NCBI RefSeq assembly: GCF_001613405.1
Contig: NZ_BDCH01000012.1
Span: forward strand, 434,001 to 498,000
Origin: Nocardia crassostreae
Lineage (GTDB): Bacteria > Actinomycetota > Actinomycetes > Mycobacteriales > Mycobacteriaceae
DNA: 64,000 bases
Reading direction: 5' to 3'
Under the pieces are notes generated by a model. That model was given only the letters and a program-made list of their open reading frames with translations, searched no databases and was not told where the DNA came from. Positions 40,811-50,080 of this stretch are shown here, piece by piece (position 1 is the first letter of the stretch; every line of letters begins with the position of its first letter). The position numbers were made by a program, and so were the translations under genes.

Positions 40811-42322
40811 CTATTTGGCGCGACCGTGAATCAGCGGCACGATCTTGCGCAGCAGTTTCATGGTGCGGTCGGTGCGGGTGTAGGACAACAGCGCCATGCC
40901 CGGAATCGTGAACTTCTGCACCGCGATGGAGTGCGGGCGCGTGAACTCCAGCAGGCCCGGCGCACCGTGGATGCGGCCGATGCCGGAATCGCCGCTGCCG
41001 CCGAACGGGAGTCCGGAGATGGCGGCGAAGGCCAGCACGGAGTTGACCGAGGTGGCCCCCGCCCGCAGGCGGCGGGCGATCTCCAGGCCCTGCTTGCGCG
41101 AGTAGACCGCCGAACCCAGCCCGAAGGTGCTGTCATTGGCCAGGCGCACGGCCTCGTCGACGCCGTCGACGGTGCGAATGGTGACGGTCGGGCCGAAGGT
41201 CTCCTCACACACCGCGGCGGAGGATTCGTCGGCGTCGACAATGACGACCGGCTCGATGAAGGCGCCCTTGATCGACTCCGGGCCGCCGAGCACGGCCTTG
41301 CCGCCGTTCTTGAGCGCGTCCTCGATATGGCGGCGCACGATATCGATCTGGCTGGGCATGGTCATGGGGCCGTAGTGGGCCTTGTCGTCCGAGCCGGGCT
41401 TCACATCGGTCAGGATGCGCTTGACCTCGGCGATGAACTCGTCCGCGATCGATTTGTCGACGTACACGCGCTCGACACCGGCGCAGGTCTGACCGCTGTT
41501 GGCGGTCGCGCCCCAGGCGACGGCGTCGGCGGCGGCCTTGATATCGGCGTCGGCGGCCACGATCACCGCGTCCTTGCCGCCGCATTCCAGCAGCACCGGG
41601 GTGAGCGTCTCGGCGGCGGAGGCCATGATCTTCTTACCGGTCGCGGCGGATCCGGTGAACGCCACCTTGTCCACGCCCGCGCGCACCAGCGCGGCTCCGG
41701 TGGCGCCGAAGCCGTTCACGGTGACGAAAACGCCGTCGGGCAGTTCCGGATTCGCCTCGGCGAAGCACCGGGCCACGAAATTGCCGATGCCCGTGGAGTA
41801 TTCGCTGGGCTTGAACACGACGGCATTACCGGCGGCGAGCGCGTAGGCAATGGAGCCGTTGGGGGTGTAGACCGGGTAGTTCCACGGCCCGATGATGCCG
41901 ATGACGCCCAGCGGCCGCTGCTCGAGATGCGCGGAGAAGTTGGCCATGAGCGCGCCCGGCGTGATCTTCTTGGGCTTCAACACCTTCTCGGCATTGGAGG
42001 CCGCCCACTTGATGTGCTCGAGGGCCAGCATGAGCTCGAGGAAGGCGTCGTCGACCGGCTTGCCGTTCTCGGCGTGGATGAGTGCGCAGAGTTCGTCGGA
42101 CTTGGCGACCAGCTTGCTGCCCCAGCGCAGCAGGTGCTTCTTGCGCTCGGCGTAGGTGAGCGCGCCCCAGGTGGCGGCTGCGGTGCGCGCCGTGGCGACG
42201 GCGGCGCGGACCGAATCCTCGTCATCGATCTTGTAACTGGCGATGGCCTCGCCGGTGGCCGGGTTGACGGAGGTCAGTGCGGCAGCCTGGTCGTCGATCG
42301 AGGCGGTGTCGGTGGCAGACAT
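40811..42322 (-). CDS. NAD(P)-dependent aldehyde dehydrogenase (succinic-semialdehyde type)
   Basis: A 503-residue aldehyde dehydrogenase. Catalytic Cys is in [13 protein letters not shown], the general base Glu in [10 protein letters not shown], and the cofactor loop in [21 protein letters not shown] and [14 protein letters not shown] complete the fold. The C-terminal hydrophobic and basic tail resembles enzymes of the group oxidising succinic semialdehyde or fatty aldehydes. The substrate is inferred. ATG 42322 starts it; aroA follows 92 nt downstream. Confidence 0.88.
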   Translation of the reverse strand: MSATDTASIDDQAAALTSVNPATGEAIASYKIDDEDSVRAAVATARTAAATWGALTYAERKKHLLRWGSKLVAKSDELCALIHAENGKPVDDAFLELMLALEHIKWAASNAEKVLKPKKITPGALMANFSAHLEQRPLGVIGIIGPWNYPVYTPNGSIAYALAAGNAVVFKPSEYSTGIGNFVARCFAEANPELPDGVFVTVNGFGATGAALVRAGVDKVAFTGSAATGKKIMASAAETLTPVLLECGGKDAVIVAADADIKAAADAVAWGATANSGQTCAGVERVYVDKSIADEFIAEVKRILTDVKPGSDDKAHYGPMTMPSQIDIVRRHIEDALKNGGKAVLGGPESIKGAFIEPVVIVDADESSAAVCEETFGPTVTIRTVDGVDEAVRLANDSTFGLGSAVYSRKQGLEIARRLRAGATSVNSVLAFAAISGLPFGGSGDSGIGRIHGAPGLLEFTRPHSIAVQKFTIPGMALLSYTRTDRTMKLLRKIVPLIHGRAK

Positions 42323-42467
42323 GATTGGCGGCAGTCCCCTAATGAGAGTGTGATGGGACGAACGTCTCACAGGTCACAACTGAAGTCAATCGCCATCAGA
42401 TGATTTCGGGGTCCATCCGCGCGGCGTCTCCTCGAAACTGTCGGTTGCCGGTGGCAGCATGGTCGGC

Positions 42468-43235
42468 ATGTGCGGCAGATACGCGACGACAACCAATCCC
42501 GCGACGCTGGCCGCCGAACTCGATGCCATCGACGAGACCGGCGACAAGGGCTTCAACCCGAACTACAACGTGGCGCCCACGAATCAGGTGCTCACGGTGG
42601 TCGAACGGCACGATCGCGACCATCCGGAGGATCCGGCGGCGCTGCGCCTGCGGGCCATGCGCTGGGGGCTCATCCCGCCCTGGACCAAGGCGTCCGAACA
42701 GGGTGTGCCGGTGAAGGGCAAACCGCTGTTCAATGCCCGCGCCGACAAGGCCGCCACCACCGCTTCCTTCCGTGATGCGGTGAAGAAGCGCCGCTGCCTG
42801 GTGCCCATGGATGGCTGGTACGAGTGGGTGACCGAACAGGACGCGCTCGGAAAGGCCGTCAAGAAGCCCTATTTCATGTCCCGGGAGGACGGCGGGCGGC
42901 TGTACATGGCGGGCCTGTGGTCGGTCTGGCGGGATCGCGGTCAGGGCGATGACGCCAAGCCATTGCTGTCCTGCACGATTCTCACCACCGACGCGGTGGG
43001 CGATCTGACCAGGATTCACGACCGCATGCCGCTGCCCATGCCGCGCTCGCACTGGGACGCCTGGCTGGATCCCGATCATCCCGCGCCCGCGGAGCTCTTG
43101 GAGACGCCCACGCCCGCCGATATCGCGGATATCGTCATGCGCGAGGTGCCGTCGCTGGTGAACAGCGTCAAGAACAATGGCCCGGAGCTATTGGGCTCGG
43201 CCACGGAACAGGCCGGGCAGATCAGCTTGATCTAG
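42468..43235 (+). CDS. SRAP (SOS response-associated peptidase) abasic-site DNA crosslinker
   Basis: A 255-residue YedK/HMCES family protein. The start must be ATG 42468, because Cys2 (MCGRYATTT) becomes the N-terminal residue that forms a thiazolidine with abasic single-stranded DNA. Asn of NARADKAATTASF, Glu of DGWYEWVTE and His of IHDRMPLPM complete the site. It protects stalled forks from abasic-site breakage. It matches Rv3226c in the mycobacterial order. An ATG nine bases earlier would bury Cys2 and is rejected. Confidence 0.94.
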   Translation: MCGRYATTTNPATLAAELDAIDETGDKGFNPNYNVAPTNQVLTVVERHDRDHPEDPAALRLRAMRWGLIPPWTKASEQGVPVKGKPLFNARADKAATTASFRDAVKKRRCLVPMDGWYEWVTEQDALGKAVKKPYFMSREDGGRLYMAGLWSVWRDRGQGDDAKPLLSCTILTTDAVGDLTRIHDRMPLPMPRSHWDAWLDPDHPAPAELLETPTPADIADIVMREVPSLVNSVKNNGPELLGSATEQAGQISLI

Positions 43236-43269
43236 GCCCGGCCTGCGGTCGTTCGTGCTCAGGTACGGA

Positions 43270-43584
43270 TCAGACGCTGCACTTCACCGACGGCAGCGCG
43301 AAATTCAGTCCGCACTTGAGCAGTCCGGCCGTGGTGTCGATGGCCTTGGTGACAATGCCGCTGCCGAGCGATTCCGCCTTCTCCGCGGTCTTGTCCTGCT
43401 TCTGCTGTCCGGGCTGAGTCGGGGCGCCCGGGTCGGTGCCGAGCGGATACTGCGGGGCCTGCGCGGGCATCTCGATGCCGGGCGCGGCCGTCGCGGCGGT
43501 GGTGAGCGGGCCGGATCCGAGCGCCAGCAGCAGCGCGGCGGAACCGGCGACCACGATGGTTCGAAAACGCAGACGGGGGGACAT
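43270..43584 (-). CDS. Small secreted protein with two C-terminal cysteines
   Basis: A 104-residue protein. MSPRLRFRTIVVAGSAALLL then ALGSGPLTTAATAAPG is a Sec signal peptide; the mature part is Pro/Gln-rich (MPAQAPQYPLGTDPGAPTQP) and ends TAGLLKCGLNFALPSVKCSV, where two Cys could form a disulfide. No family name is known to me. ATG 43584 is preceded by TGAGG. It lies between SRAP (convergent) and the MFS operon terminator. Confidence 0.72.
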   Translation of the reverse strand: MSPRLRFRTIVVAGSAALLLALGSGPLTTAATAAPGIEMPAQAPQYPLGTDPGAPTQPGQQKQDKTAEKAESLGSGIVTKAIDTTAGLLKCGLNFALPSVKCSV

Positions 43585-43643
43585 AGCCTCATCACATCCT
43601 CGGGTCGAACGAACCTGGTCGGTGCACGGAGTCCAGTAATGCA

Positions 43644-43682
43644 CACATCCGGGCGCGAATCGTGGATTCGCGCCCGGATGTG
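43644..43682 (-). terminator. Terminator of the MarR-MFS operon
   Basis: CACATCCGGGCGCGAATC (43644-43661) and GATTCGCGCCCGGATGTG (43665-43682) make a perfect 18-bp stem with a 3-nt loop, 52 nt after the transporter stop codon. Confidence 0.85.
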
Positions 43683-43734
43683 CGGCGATATTCGCCAGAT
43701 TGTTGCCGTCCCTAGCCGATGGCTCTGTGCGTTG

Positions 43735-45430
43735 CTAGCCGATGGCTTCGGCCTCGGCCTCCACCACGGCTTCGCGCCGGGCCTGGATACCGCCCGCGGT
43801 GCGCAGCGGCACTTCCTTCCAGAACAGCACCAGCACCATGGCGATCAGCGCGACTCCGGCCGCGGACAGGAACACCGTGTCCATGGCCTCGGCGAATCCG
43901 GCCTTGAACGGTTGCGCCAGTGTCGGATTCAGCTGCTGGATGACGGAGCTGTCCTCGAGCACCTGCGCCGCGGCCGAGGTGTCCTTATTGACCAGGCCAT
44001 TGGCCAGCGCCGCGTCCACCGGATTGGCGCTGTGCACGCTCTCCGCGACCGCCGCCGTGAACTCCGGCCGCGTGGCCGCGGCCTGGAGCTCATTGCTGAT
44101 ATTCGGCGAGACCTGCGCGAACAGAATGGACAGGAAGACCGCGACTCCGAGCGTGCCGCCGATCTGCCGGAAGAAGGTGGCGGCCGCGGTCGACACGCCC
44201 ATATCCTGCGGCGGCAGCGCGTTCTGGATGGCCAGGGTCAGCGGCTGCATGAGATTGCCCAGGCCCAGACCGGTAATGAGCATGAAGGCCATGGTCACCC
44301 ACAGCGGCGTGTCCACATGCACGAAGTGCAGCAGGAACAGGCCCAGCACCAACAGTCCGGCGCCCAGCGGCGGGAACATCCGGTAGCGCCCGGTGCGCGA
44401 GATGAGCTGACCGGCGAAGACCGAGGCCACCATCATGCCCACCACCAGCGGCAGCATCTGCATGCCCGCCAGGGTCGGGCTCGCGCCCAGCACCACCTGC
44501 AGGTATTGCGGCAGCAGTGTGATGCCGCCGAACATGGCAGCGCCCACCACCACCGAGATGATCACGCCGAGGGCGAAGGTGGAGTTCTTGAACATGCGCA
44601 GCGGAATCAGCGCGGCATCACCCTGTTTGGCCTCCACGGCCACGAAACCGATCAGGCCGAGTACGCCCTACCACGTAGCAGGTAATGGAATTCGCGCTGC
44701 CCCAACCCCATTCACGACCCTGCTCGGCCACCACCAGCAGCGGCACAATGCCGAGCGCGATGGTGAGCACGCCGAACCAGTCCACGGATTCCTTGGCCCG
44801 CTGCACTTTCGGCAGTTTGAGCATCTTGGAGACCACGGCCAGCGCGATAATGCCCAGCGGCACGTTCACCAGGAAGGCCCAGCGCCAGCCCGCGATGCCG
44901 AAGATCTGATCCTGCCCGGCGAGCACGCCGCCCAGCACCGGCCCGACCACGCTGGACGTGCCGAAGACGGCCAGGAAGTAGCCCTGGTAGCGGGCGCGTT
45001 CGCGCGGCCCGACCATATCGCCGAGAATCGTCAGCGCCAGCGACATCAGACCGCCCGCGCCCAGACCCTGGAAGGCCCGGAAGGCCGCCAGCTGGTACAT
45101 CGACTGCGCCAGCGTGCACAGGAGCGATCCGGCCACGAACAGCGTGATGGCCGCCAGATAGAACGGCTTGCGGCCGTACATGTCCGAGAGCTTGCCGTAC
45201 AGGGGAGTGGCCAGCGTCGCCGTGATCAGATACGCGGTCGTCACCCACGCCTGCATCGAATACCCGTGCAGGTCATCGGCAATGGTGCGAATGGAGGTCG
45301 ACACGATCGTCTGATCGAGCGCGCCCAGCAGCATGCCGAGCAGCAGGCCGCTGAGCACGACCATGATCTGCTTGTGGGTGAATCCTGCGGAATTTGCCTC
45401 CGCTTCTGTGTTTTCTGCGGTAGTCGTCAC
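43735..45430 (-). CDS. DHA2-family MFS multidrug transporter, frameshifted
   Basis: EmrB/QacA-type 14-helix exporter. The N-terminal part has LDQTIVSTSIRTIADDL (motif D1), GKLSDMYGRKPFYLAAI (motif A) and VGPVLGGVLAG (motif C); the C-terminal part continues LIPLRMFKNSTFALGV to the end. The two parts are in different frames. One extra G at the GGG of 44666-44668 (reverse strand) breaks the frame after NSITCYVVG; removing it gives GVLGLIGFVAVEA and one frame of about 564 residues. The start GTG 45430 overlaps the marR stop (GTGA). As written the protein would be cut near helix 8-9. Confidence 0.88.
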
Positions 45431-45954
45431 GAATTACTCTCTGCGGATTCAGCTTTCGGAAAAAGAAGGGATCGGGTCGCCAGATCGGTCAGCATGGCCT
45501 GCCGACCGGCCTCGTAGTCGTCCACGAAGCGCTCGAACAGTCCCGCGAAGCTCTCCCGTTCGGCGGGGGCCCATTGGTCGAAGATCGTGCGCAGCGCCTG
45601 ATTGCGCAGGGCCCGGATCTCGGCGGCCGCGGTGCGGCCCAGGTCGGTCACGGCCAGCACGCTGACGCGCCCGTCGGCCGGGTCCGCCCGGCGCTCCAGC
45701 ACTCCGCGCTTGACCAGGCTCGCCACCTGGCGGCTGATCGTCGAGGCGTCGGAGTAGAGCGATTCGGCCAGGGCGCCCGAGCGCATGGGCCCGCAGTGGA
45801 GCAACTGGAACAGGATGGCGAACGCCGCCGGTTCGACTTCGCCATTGGTGGCGGCCGCGACCTGGGTATTGGTGCGGTCGCGCAGGCGACTGAGCCGCGT
45901 CATCTGGTAGCCGACGATATCGAGCAACTCGTCGGCGACGGGGTCATCGGTCAT
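45427..45954 (-). CDS. MarR-family transcriptional regulator of the MFS pump
   Basis: A 175-residue winged-helix regulator. The DNA-binding core is PMRSGALAESLYSDASTISR then QVASLVKRGVLERRADPADGR, with the wing DGRVSVLAVTDLG. AAGGAGGT stands 8 nt before ATG 45954. The gene is coupled to the transporter by a 4-nt overlap, so it very likely represses its own operon and is released by pump substrates. The nested dyad at 45985-46016, 31 nt upstream of the start, is the obvious binding site. Confidence 0.93.
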   Translation of the reverse strand: MTDDPVADELLDIVGYQMTRLSRLRDRTNTQVAAATNGEVEPAAFAILFQLLHCGPMRSGALAESLYSDASTISRQVASLVKRGVLERRADPADGRVSVLAVTDLGRTAAAEIRALRNQALRTIFDQWAPAERESFAGLFERFVDDYEAGRQAMLTDLATRSLLFPKAESAESNS

Positions 45955-45984
45955 GGCCGACCACCTCCTTGTATCCAGCAACTG

Positions 45985-46016
45985 CTTGCACGAATCAACT
46001 AGTTGTACCGTGCAAG
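45985..46016 (-). promoter_or_regulatory. Nested palindromic operator of the MarR gene
   Basis: Outer arms CTTGCACG (45985-45992) and CGTGCAAG (46009-46016) and an inner palindrome CAACTAGTTG (45996-46005) share one centre at 46000/46001. The TTGCA/TGCAA ends match the general MarR box pattern. Confidence 0.75.
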
Positions 46017-46065
46017 TATGTGGAGATAGTTGCTAGAAGGCAAATACTTTTTCCGGAAAGGTGGC

Positions 46066-46560
46066 TCAGCTCACCGCGACGGCGGCCGTGACCGCACCCG
46101 TCAACCGCACCAGCTCGGCTGGGGCGAGCTCGATCTCCAGGCCGCGCTTGCCCGCGCTGCACAGCACCCGATCCCAGCGCAGCGCCGATTCGTCGACCAC
46201 CGTCGGCAGTCGCTTCTTCTGCCCCAGCGGCGAAATCCCGCCCAGCACATAGCCTGTCGTGCGTTCGGCCTTGGCCTTGTCGGCCATGGCGGCCTTACCG
46301 CCGCTCAGCGCCGCGGCCGCCGCCTTCAACGACAGGGTGGTCGGCACCGGCAGCACCGCCACCGCCAGCCCGCCCGAACTCAGCTCGATGACCAAGGTCT
46401 TGAAGATCTGCTCCCCGGTCACCCCGAGCTGCTCGGCCAGCGCGTCCACCGCCTCGGTGCCGTACGAATCACTGCGCGGGTCATGGGTATAGGCGTGTAC
46501 CCGATGCTCGACCTTCGCCTGCACCAGTGCCTTGATCGCCGGAGTGGAAGCAGCAGCCAT
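46066..46560 (-). CDS. ybaK: YbaK/EbsC-type aminoacyl-tRNA deacylase
   Basis: A 164-residue YbaK-fold protein that hydrolyses mischarged Cys-tRNA(Pro). Characteristic parts are STPAIKALVQAKVEHRVHAY, GVTGEQIFKTLVIEL, the Lys of SLKAAAAALSGGKAAMAD, GYVLGGISPLGQKKRLPTVV and DRVLCSAGKRGLEIELAP. ATG 46560 is 7 nt after TAGGGT with no Shine-Dalgarno, probably leaderless. It is divergent from sigH. Confidence 0.93.
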   Translation of the reverse strand: MAAASTPAIKALVQAKVEHRVHAYTHDPRSDSYGTEAVDALAEQLGVTGEQIFKTLVIELSSGGLAVAVLPVPTTLSLKAAAAALSGGKAAMADKAKAERTTGYVLGGISPLGQKKRLPTVVDESALRWDRVLCSAGKRGLEIELAPAELVRLTGAVTAAVAVS

Positions 46561-46615
46561 GCGGCCAACCCTAAACACCCGCGTCCATGACGCGACAGCG
46601 GATTTCGGGCAAGCG

Positions 46616-46642
46616 GGAACAGGGCGACCGCCCACCCTGTTG
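46616..46642 (+). promoter_or_regulatory. SigH/SigR-type promoter of sigH
   Basis: GGAAC (46616-46620), an 18-nt spacer and GTTG (46639-46642) fit the SigR/SigH consensus GGAAT-N18/19-GTT. Transcription would start near 46650 and include the first ribosome binding site of sigH, so SigH should amplify itself. Confidence 0.75.
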
Positions 46643-46719
46643 CATGCATTACGCGTTTCGCCGCAACCGAATGGCCCACGGTGAGCGAGCGCCACACTCA
46701 TTCATCGAAGGAGGAGTCC

Positions 46720-47562
46720 GTGACCGTTCTGGTCCTCGATCCCCCGGTGCGGACCGGGCCGCCACCGTCACTGCCTGCCGGTTTCCAGGCGCTCATCCCC
46801 AGCACGGTAGATTCAATTGCTACCGCGATCGAAGGGATTAGCGTGACGAGCGACGACGACATGGTGGTCGATCGCGATGACGACTCGAATATCGACGAGG
46901 GCATCGACAGCGACGATCTAGCCGTGGAACACGACGAAGCGGACGAGAACGGTGCCAGAAGCGCCGACTCCGACGCCGACCTGGCCCGGCGATTCGAGCG
47001 CGACGCACTGCCGCTGCTCGACCAGCTGTACGGCGCGGCCTTGCGCATGACCCGCAACCCGGCCGATGCCGAGGATCTGGTGCAGGAGACCTTCGCCAAG
47101 GCCTACCAGGGGTTCCGCTCCTTCCGGGAGGGCACCAACCTGCGTGCCTGGCTGTACCGCATTCTCACCAACACCTACATCAACTCGTATCGGAAGAAGC
47201 AGCGCCAGCCCGCGCAGTATCCGACCGACGAGATCACCGACTGGCAGCTGGCCTCCACCGCCGAGCACACCTCGACGGGTCTGCGCTCGGCCGAGATGGA
47301 AGCCCTGGAGGCGCTGCCCGACGACGACATCAAGGCCGCTCTGCAGGAACTTCCCGAGGAATTCCGGATGGCGGTGTACTACGCCGATGTGGAGGGCTTC
47401 CCCTACAAGGAAATCGCCGACATCATGGGGACTCCCATCGGTACCGTCATGTCCCGTCTGCACCGCGGGCGCAAACAGCTCAAGGGGCTGCTCGCCGATG
47501 TGGCGCGGGAACGTGGATTCAACCGGTCGGGCAATGGCGCGAGTCAGGAGGTAACCCAGTGA
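46720..47562 (+). CDS. sigH: ECF RNA polymerase sigma factor SigH/SigR (thiol-oxidative stress)
   Basis: The sigma core starts near [20 protein letters not shown]; region 2 is [20 protein letters not shown] and [20 protein letters not shown], region 4 is [20 protein letters not shown] then [20 protein letters not shown]. Two starts are supported: GTG 46720 (AAGGAGGAG at 46708-46716) gives 280 residues; GTG 46843 (GAAGGGA at 46831-46837) gives 239. The extra N-terminal part is Asp/Glu-rich and resembles the SigR' isoform of Streptomyces, which is proteolytically unstable. The rsrA gene overlaps the stop by 4 nt. Targets are thioredoxin, proteostasis and mycothiol genes. Confidence 0.95.
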   Translation: MTVLVLDPPVRTGPPPSLPAGFQALIPSTVDSIATAIEGISVTSDDDMVVDRDDDSNIDEGIDSDDLAVEHDEADENGARSADSDADLARRFERDALPLLDQLYGAALRMTRNPADAEDLVQETFAKAYQGFRSFREGTNLRAWLYRILTNTYINSYRKKQRQPAQYPTDEITDWQLASTAEHTSTGLRSAEMEALEALPDDDIKAALQELPEEFRMAVYYADVEGFPYKEIADIMGTPIGTVMSRLHRGRKQLKGLLADVARERGFNRSGNGASQEVTQ

Positions 47563-47837
47563 GCGACGATATGGAATTGGACTGCTCGTCGGTGCTGGCC
47601 GACGTCTGGGTGCTCCTGGACAACGAGTGCGACGAGACGGCCAAGGCCCGGCTGCAGGAGCACATCAACCGTTGCTCGCCCTGCATCGAGGCCTACGGCC
47701 TGGAGGAGAAGCTCAAGTCGCTGCTCAACTGCAAGTGCGGCGGTGAGCGCGCGCCGGAGTCGCTGCGCCAGCGGCTGACCATGGAGATCCGGACCACCTA
47801 CACGCAGGTGGAGACCCGGGTGGACTCGGCCGAATAG
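47559..47837 (+). CDS. rsrA: Zinc-dependent redox anti-sigma factor RsrA/RshA
   Basis: A 92-residue ZAS anti-sigma factor. The HxxxCxxC motif is HINRCSPC (residues 35-42), with further Cys in ELDCSSVL and LLNCKCGG; oxidation forms a disulfide, frees zinc and releases SigH. GTG 47559 overlaps the sigH stop codon (GTGA), keeping the pair in balance. A long hairpin follows. Confidence 0.95.
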   Translation: MSDDMELDCSSVLADVWVLLDNECDETAKARLQEHINRCSPCIEAYGLEEKLKSLLNCKCGGERAPESLRQRLTMEIRTTYTQVETRVDSAE

Positions 47838-47848
47838 GCCCGGAAACG

Positions 47849-47894
47849 ACTGAGCGGCATGGCTTCCCCGTCGGGGAAAACCATGCCGCTCAGT
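47849..47894. terminator. Bidirectional terminator between rsrA and the bL37 gene
   Basis: ACTGAGCGGCATGG (47849-47862) pairs with CCATGCCGCTCAGT (47881-47894); the inner TTCCCC/GGGGAA extends the stem. GCTTTT follows on the + strand. Confidence 0.9.
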
Positions 47895-47918
47895 GCTTTT
47901 CGAGCTCAGCGACGCAGC

Positions 47919-47993
47919 TCAGGAATTCGGCCGCTTGCCGTGGTTGGCTGCGTTCTTCTTGCGGCCACGCTTCTTACGTCCGCGCTTACCCAT
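47919..47993 (-). CDS. Ribosomal protein bL37 (24 residues)
   Basis: The product is MGKRGRKKRGRKKNAANHGK followed by RPNS and a TGA stop. This very basic 24-residue peptide corresponds to the small actinobacterial ribosomal protein bL37 seen in mycobacterial ribosome structures and encoded at this place next to rsrA/rshA. GGGAG is 7 nt before ATG 47993. Gene finders often miss it because of its size. Confidence 0.88.
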   Translation of the reverse strand: MGKRGRKKRGRKKNAANHGKRPNS

Positions 47994-48083
47994 AGGTAGT
48001 CTCCCTTCTGATTGGAGGACATTCTTTCACGTGTGGTTGGGTGTAACTCCAGCGGTCCAGGTCAACGCAACCAAGGAGAGTCA

Positions 48084-48299
48084 GTGGCTGAGGAAGTCCT
48101 CGCGGAGATGGTGTCGACCGTGCAGAAGATCAGCGTCTCCGTCGGTGACCACGTCGCGATCAATGACGAGTTGATCATGCTGGAGTCCATGAAGATGGAG
48201 ATTCCGGTCGTGGCCGAGATCGAGGGCACCGTGACCTCCATCAATGTCAAGCCCGGCGATGTCCTCCAGAAGGGCGACCTGATCGCCGTCATCAGCTGA
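48084..48299 (+). CDS. Biotin/lipoyl attachment domain protein
   Basis: A 71-residue free-standing biotinyl domain, VAEEVLAEMVSTVQKISVSV then the biotinylation site LESMKMEIPVVAE (the ESMKM variant of EAMKM) and GDVLQKGDLIAVIS. Lys near residue 36 should be biotinylated. It corresponds to M. tuberculosis TB7.3 (Rv3221c), whose partner enzyme is unproven. GTG 48084 has AAGGAGA 4 nt upstream. pdtaS follows. Confidence 0.92.
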   Translation: MAEEVLAEMVSTVQKISVSVGDHVAINDELIMLESMKMEIPVVAEIEGTVTSINVKPGDVLQKGDLIAVIS

Positions 48300-48396
48300 G
48301 GTTCGGCCCGCTCCGGCCCCTGGAACCGCGCGATTCCGCCAACCGTTTTGCGGCGTGCGAGGATTACGCGTGATGCGGTGCAAGGAGCGTGGGTGA

Positions 48397-49911
48397 ATGT
48401 CGACACTGAGCGATCTACTGGCCGAGCACACCGACCTACCGGGTGCGGCCGTCGATCATCTGCAGCGAGTCGTGGGCGACTGGCAGCTGCTGGCCGATCT
48501 GTCCTTCGCCGATCTGACCCTCTGGGTCGGGACCGGGCCGATCGCGGACGGCGCGAATATCGTGTGCGTCTCGCAGTGCCGCCCCACCACCGCGCCCACC
48601 GTGCACCCGGAGGATCAGGTCGGTTCGCTGGCCACCAAGGAATCGCATCCGGATATCTTCGAAGCGCTGCTCACCGGTGAGATCGTGCGCTCGGATTCCG
48701 ATGTGGAGACCACCGGCGTCTACCACCCGCATCCGGTGCACGCACTGCGCGAAGCCATTCCGGTGCGCATCGGCGGCGATGTGATCGCCATTCTCGGCCG
48801 CGATACCGATACCCAGCGGCGCAAGATGCGCTCCAGCCTGGAGATCGCGTACATGTCCTGCGCCGACGACCTGTGCCAGATGGTTTCCGACGGCACCTTC
48901 CCGGCCCTCGAAGATCGCACCGGTTCGCATTCCAGCCCGCGCGCCGGTGACGGTTTCATTCGCCTCGACACCGACGGCCTGGTCGTCTACGCCAGCCCCA
49001 ATGCGCTCTCGGCCTATCACCGCATGGGTTTGCAGAACGATCTGGTCGGCCAGGATCTGGCGCTCACCACCCGCTCGCTCATTACCGACCCGTTCGACGC
49101 GCAGGAGGTGGTCGGCGACATTCAGGCGGCCCTGGCCGGAAAGGCCGGTCGCCGAATGGAAGTCGAGGCCCGCGGCGCGACGGTGCTGCTGCGCACCCTG
49201 GTGCTGCGCCCGCACGGTGAACTCGGCGGCGCCGCCGAGCTGGTCCGCGATGTCACCGAGGTGAAGCGCCGCGACCGCGCGCTGCTCTCTAAGGACGCGA
49301 CCATTCGCGAGATCCACCATCGCGTGAAGAACAATCTGCAGACCGTGGCCGCGCTGCTGCGACTGCAGGCCCGCCGCACCGAGAACGAAGAGGCCCGGCT
49401 GGCTCTCACCGAATCGGTCCGCCGCGTCACCTCCATCGCGTCGGTGCACGAAATGTTGTCGATGTCGGTTGACGAGGAAGTCGATCTCGACGAGGTGGTC
49501 GACCGCCTGCTGCCGATAATGGCCGATGTCGCCACCGTGCACACGGCCCGCATCAAGGTCCGCCGCGCCGGTTCTCTCGGCGTTTTCTCCGCCGAACGCG
49601 CGACTCCGCTGGTCATGGTGCTCACCGAATTGGTGCAGAACGCCATCGAGCACGCCTTCGACGCGGGGGAGAACGGCACCGTCACCATTCGCTCGGAACG
49701 TTCTGCCCGCTGGCTCGATGTGATCATCAGCGATGATGGCCGCGGCCTGCCCGACGGTTTCAGCCTGGAAGCCTCCGACCGCCTCGGCCTGCAAATTGTC
49801 CGGACTCTGGTTACCGCCGAGCTAGGCGGTTCCATCGGTTTGCACCCGGGCGCCGACGTCGGCACCGACGCGGTTCTCCGAGTTCCCCTCGGCCGCCGTT
49901 CCGCGCGCTGA
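48397..49911 (+). CDS. pdtaS: Cytosolic sensor histidine kinase PdtaS
   Basis: A 504-residue soluble kinase. GAF-type N-terminus (GAAVDHLQRVVGDWQLLADL), PAS domain (GDGFIRLDTDGLVVYASPNA), HisKA_2 helix with EIHHRVKNNLQTVAALLRLQ (His-His at 307-308) and an ATPase with LTELVQNAIEHAF and ISDDGRGLPDG. In mycobacteria PdtaS phosphorylates the RNA-binding antiterminator PdtaR and responds to nitric oxide and copper. The order biotinyl protein-pdtaS-whiB1 is kept. No PdtaR gene is in the window. Confidence 0.95.
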   Translation: MSTLSDLLAEHTDLPGAAVDHLQRVVGDWQLLADLSFADLTLWVGTGPIADGANIVCVSQCRPTTAPTVHPEDQVGSLATKESHPDIFEALLTGEIVRSDSDVETTGVYHPHPVHALREAIPVRIGGDVIAILGRDTDTQRRKMRSSLEIAYMSCADDLCQMVSDGTFPALEDRTGSHSSPRAGDGFIRLDTDGLVVYASPNALSAYHRMGLQNDLVGQDLALTTRSLITDPFDAQEVVGDIQAALAGKAGRRMEVEARGATVLLRTLVLRPHGELGGAAELVRDVTEVKRRDRALLSKDATIREIHHRVKNNLQTVAALLRLQARRTENEEARLALTESVRRVTSIASVHEMLSMSVDEEVDLDEVVDRLLPIMADVATVHTARIKVRRAGSLGVFSAERATPLVMVLTELVQNAIEHAFDAGENGTVTIRSERSARWLDVIISDDGRGLPDGFSLEASDRLGLQIVRTLVTAELGGSIGLHPGADVGTDAVLRVPLGRRSAR

Positions 49912-49999
49912 ATTACTGCGTCCGATCATTCGTTCGAATGGTTATCCCGTTGCACGGGAATTGTTCTCAACGAATTCTCAGGTGTGCAAAAACACTGAA

Positions 50000-50025
50000 G
50001 CCCGGCACCGATGTTGGTGCCGGGC
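50000..50025. terminator. Hairpin between pdtaS and whiB1
   Basis: GCCCGGCACC (50000-50009) pairs with GGTGCCGGGC (50016-50025) with a 6-nt loop, between convergent genes. Confidence 0.8.
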
Positions 50026-50080
50026 CGAATTGCGTCGCGGCCGGGGGCTGGGGCTCGGCCTCGACGCCTGTCGTCTGAAG

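Noticed and set aside
42459..42467. Earlier ATG for SRAP
   Set aside because: It would place residues before the catalytic Cys2, which must be N-terminal after Met removal.
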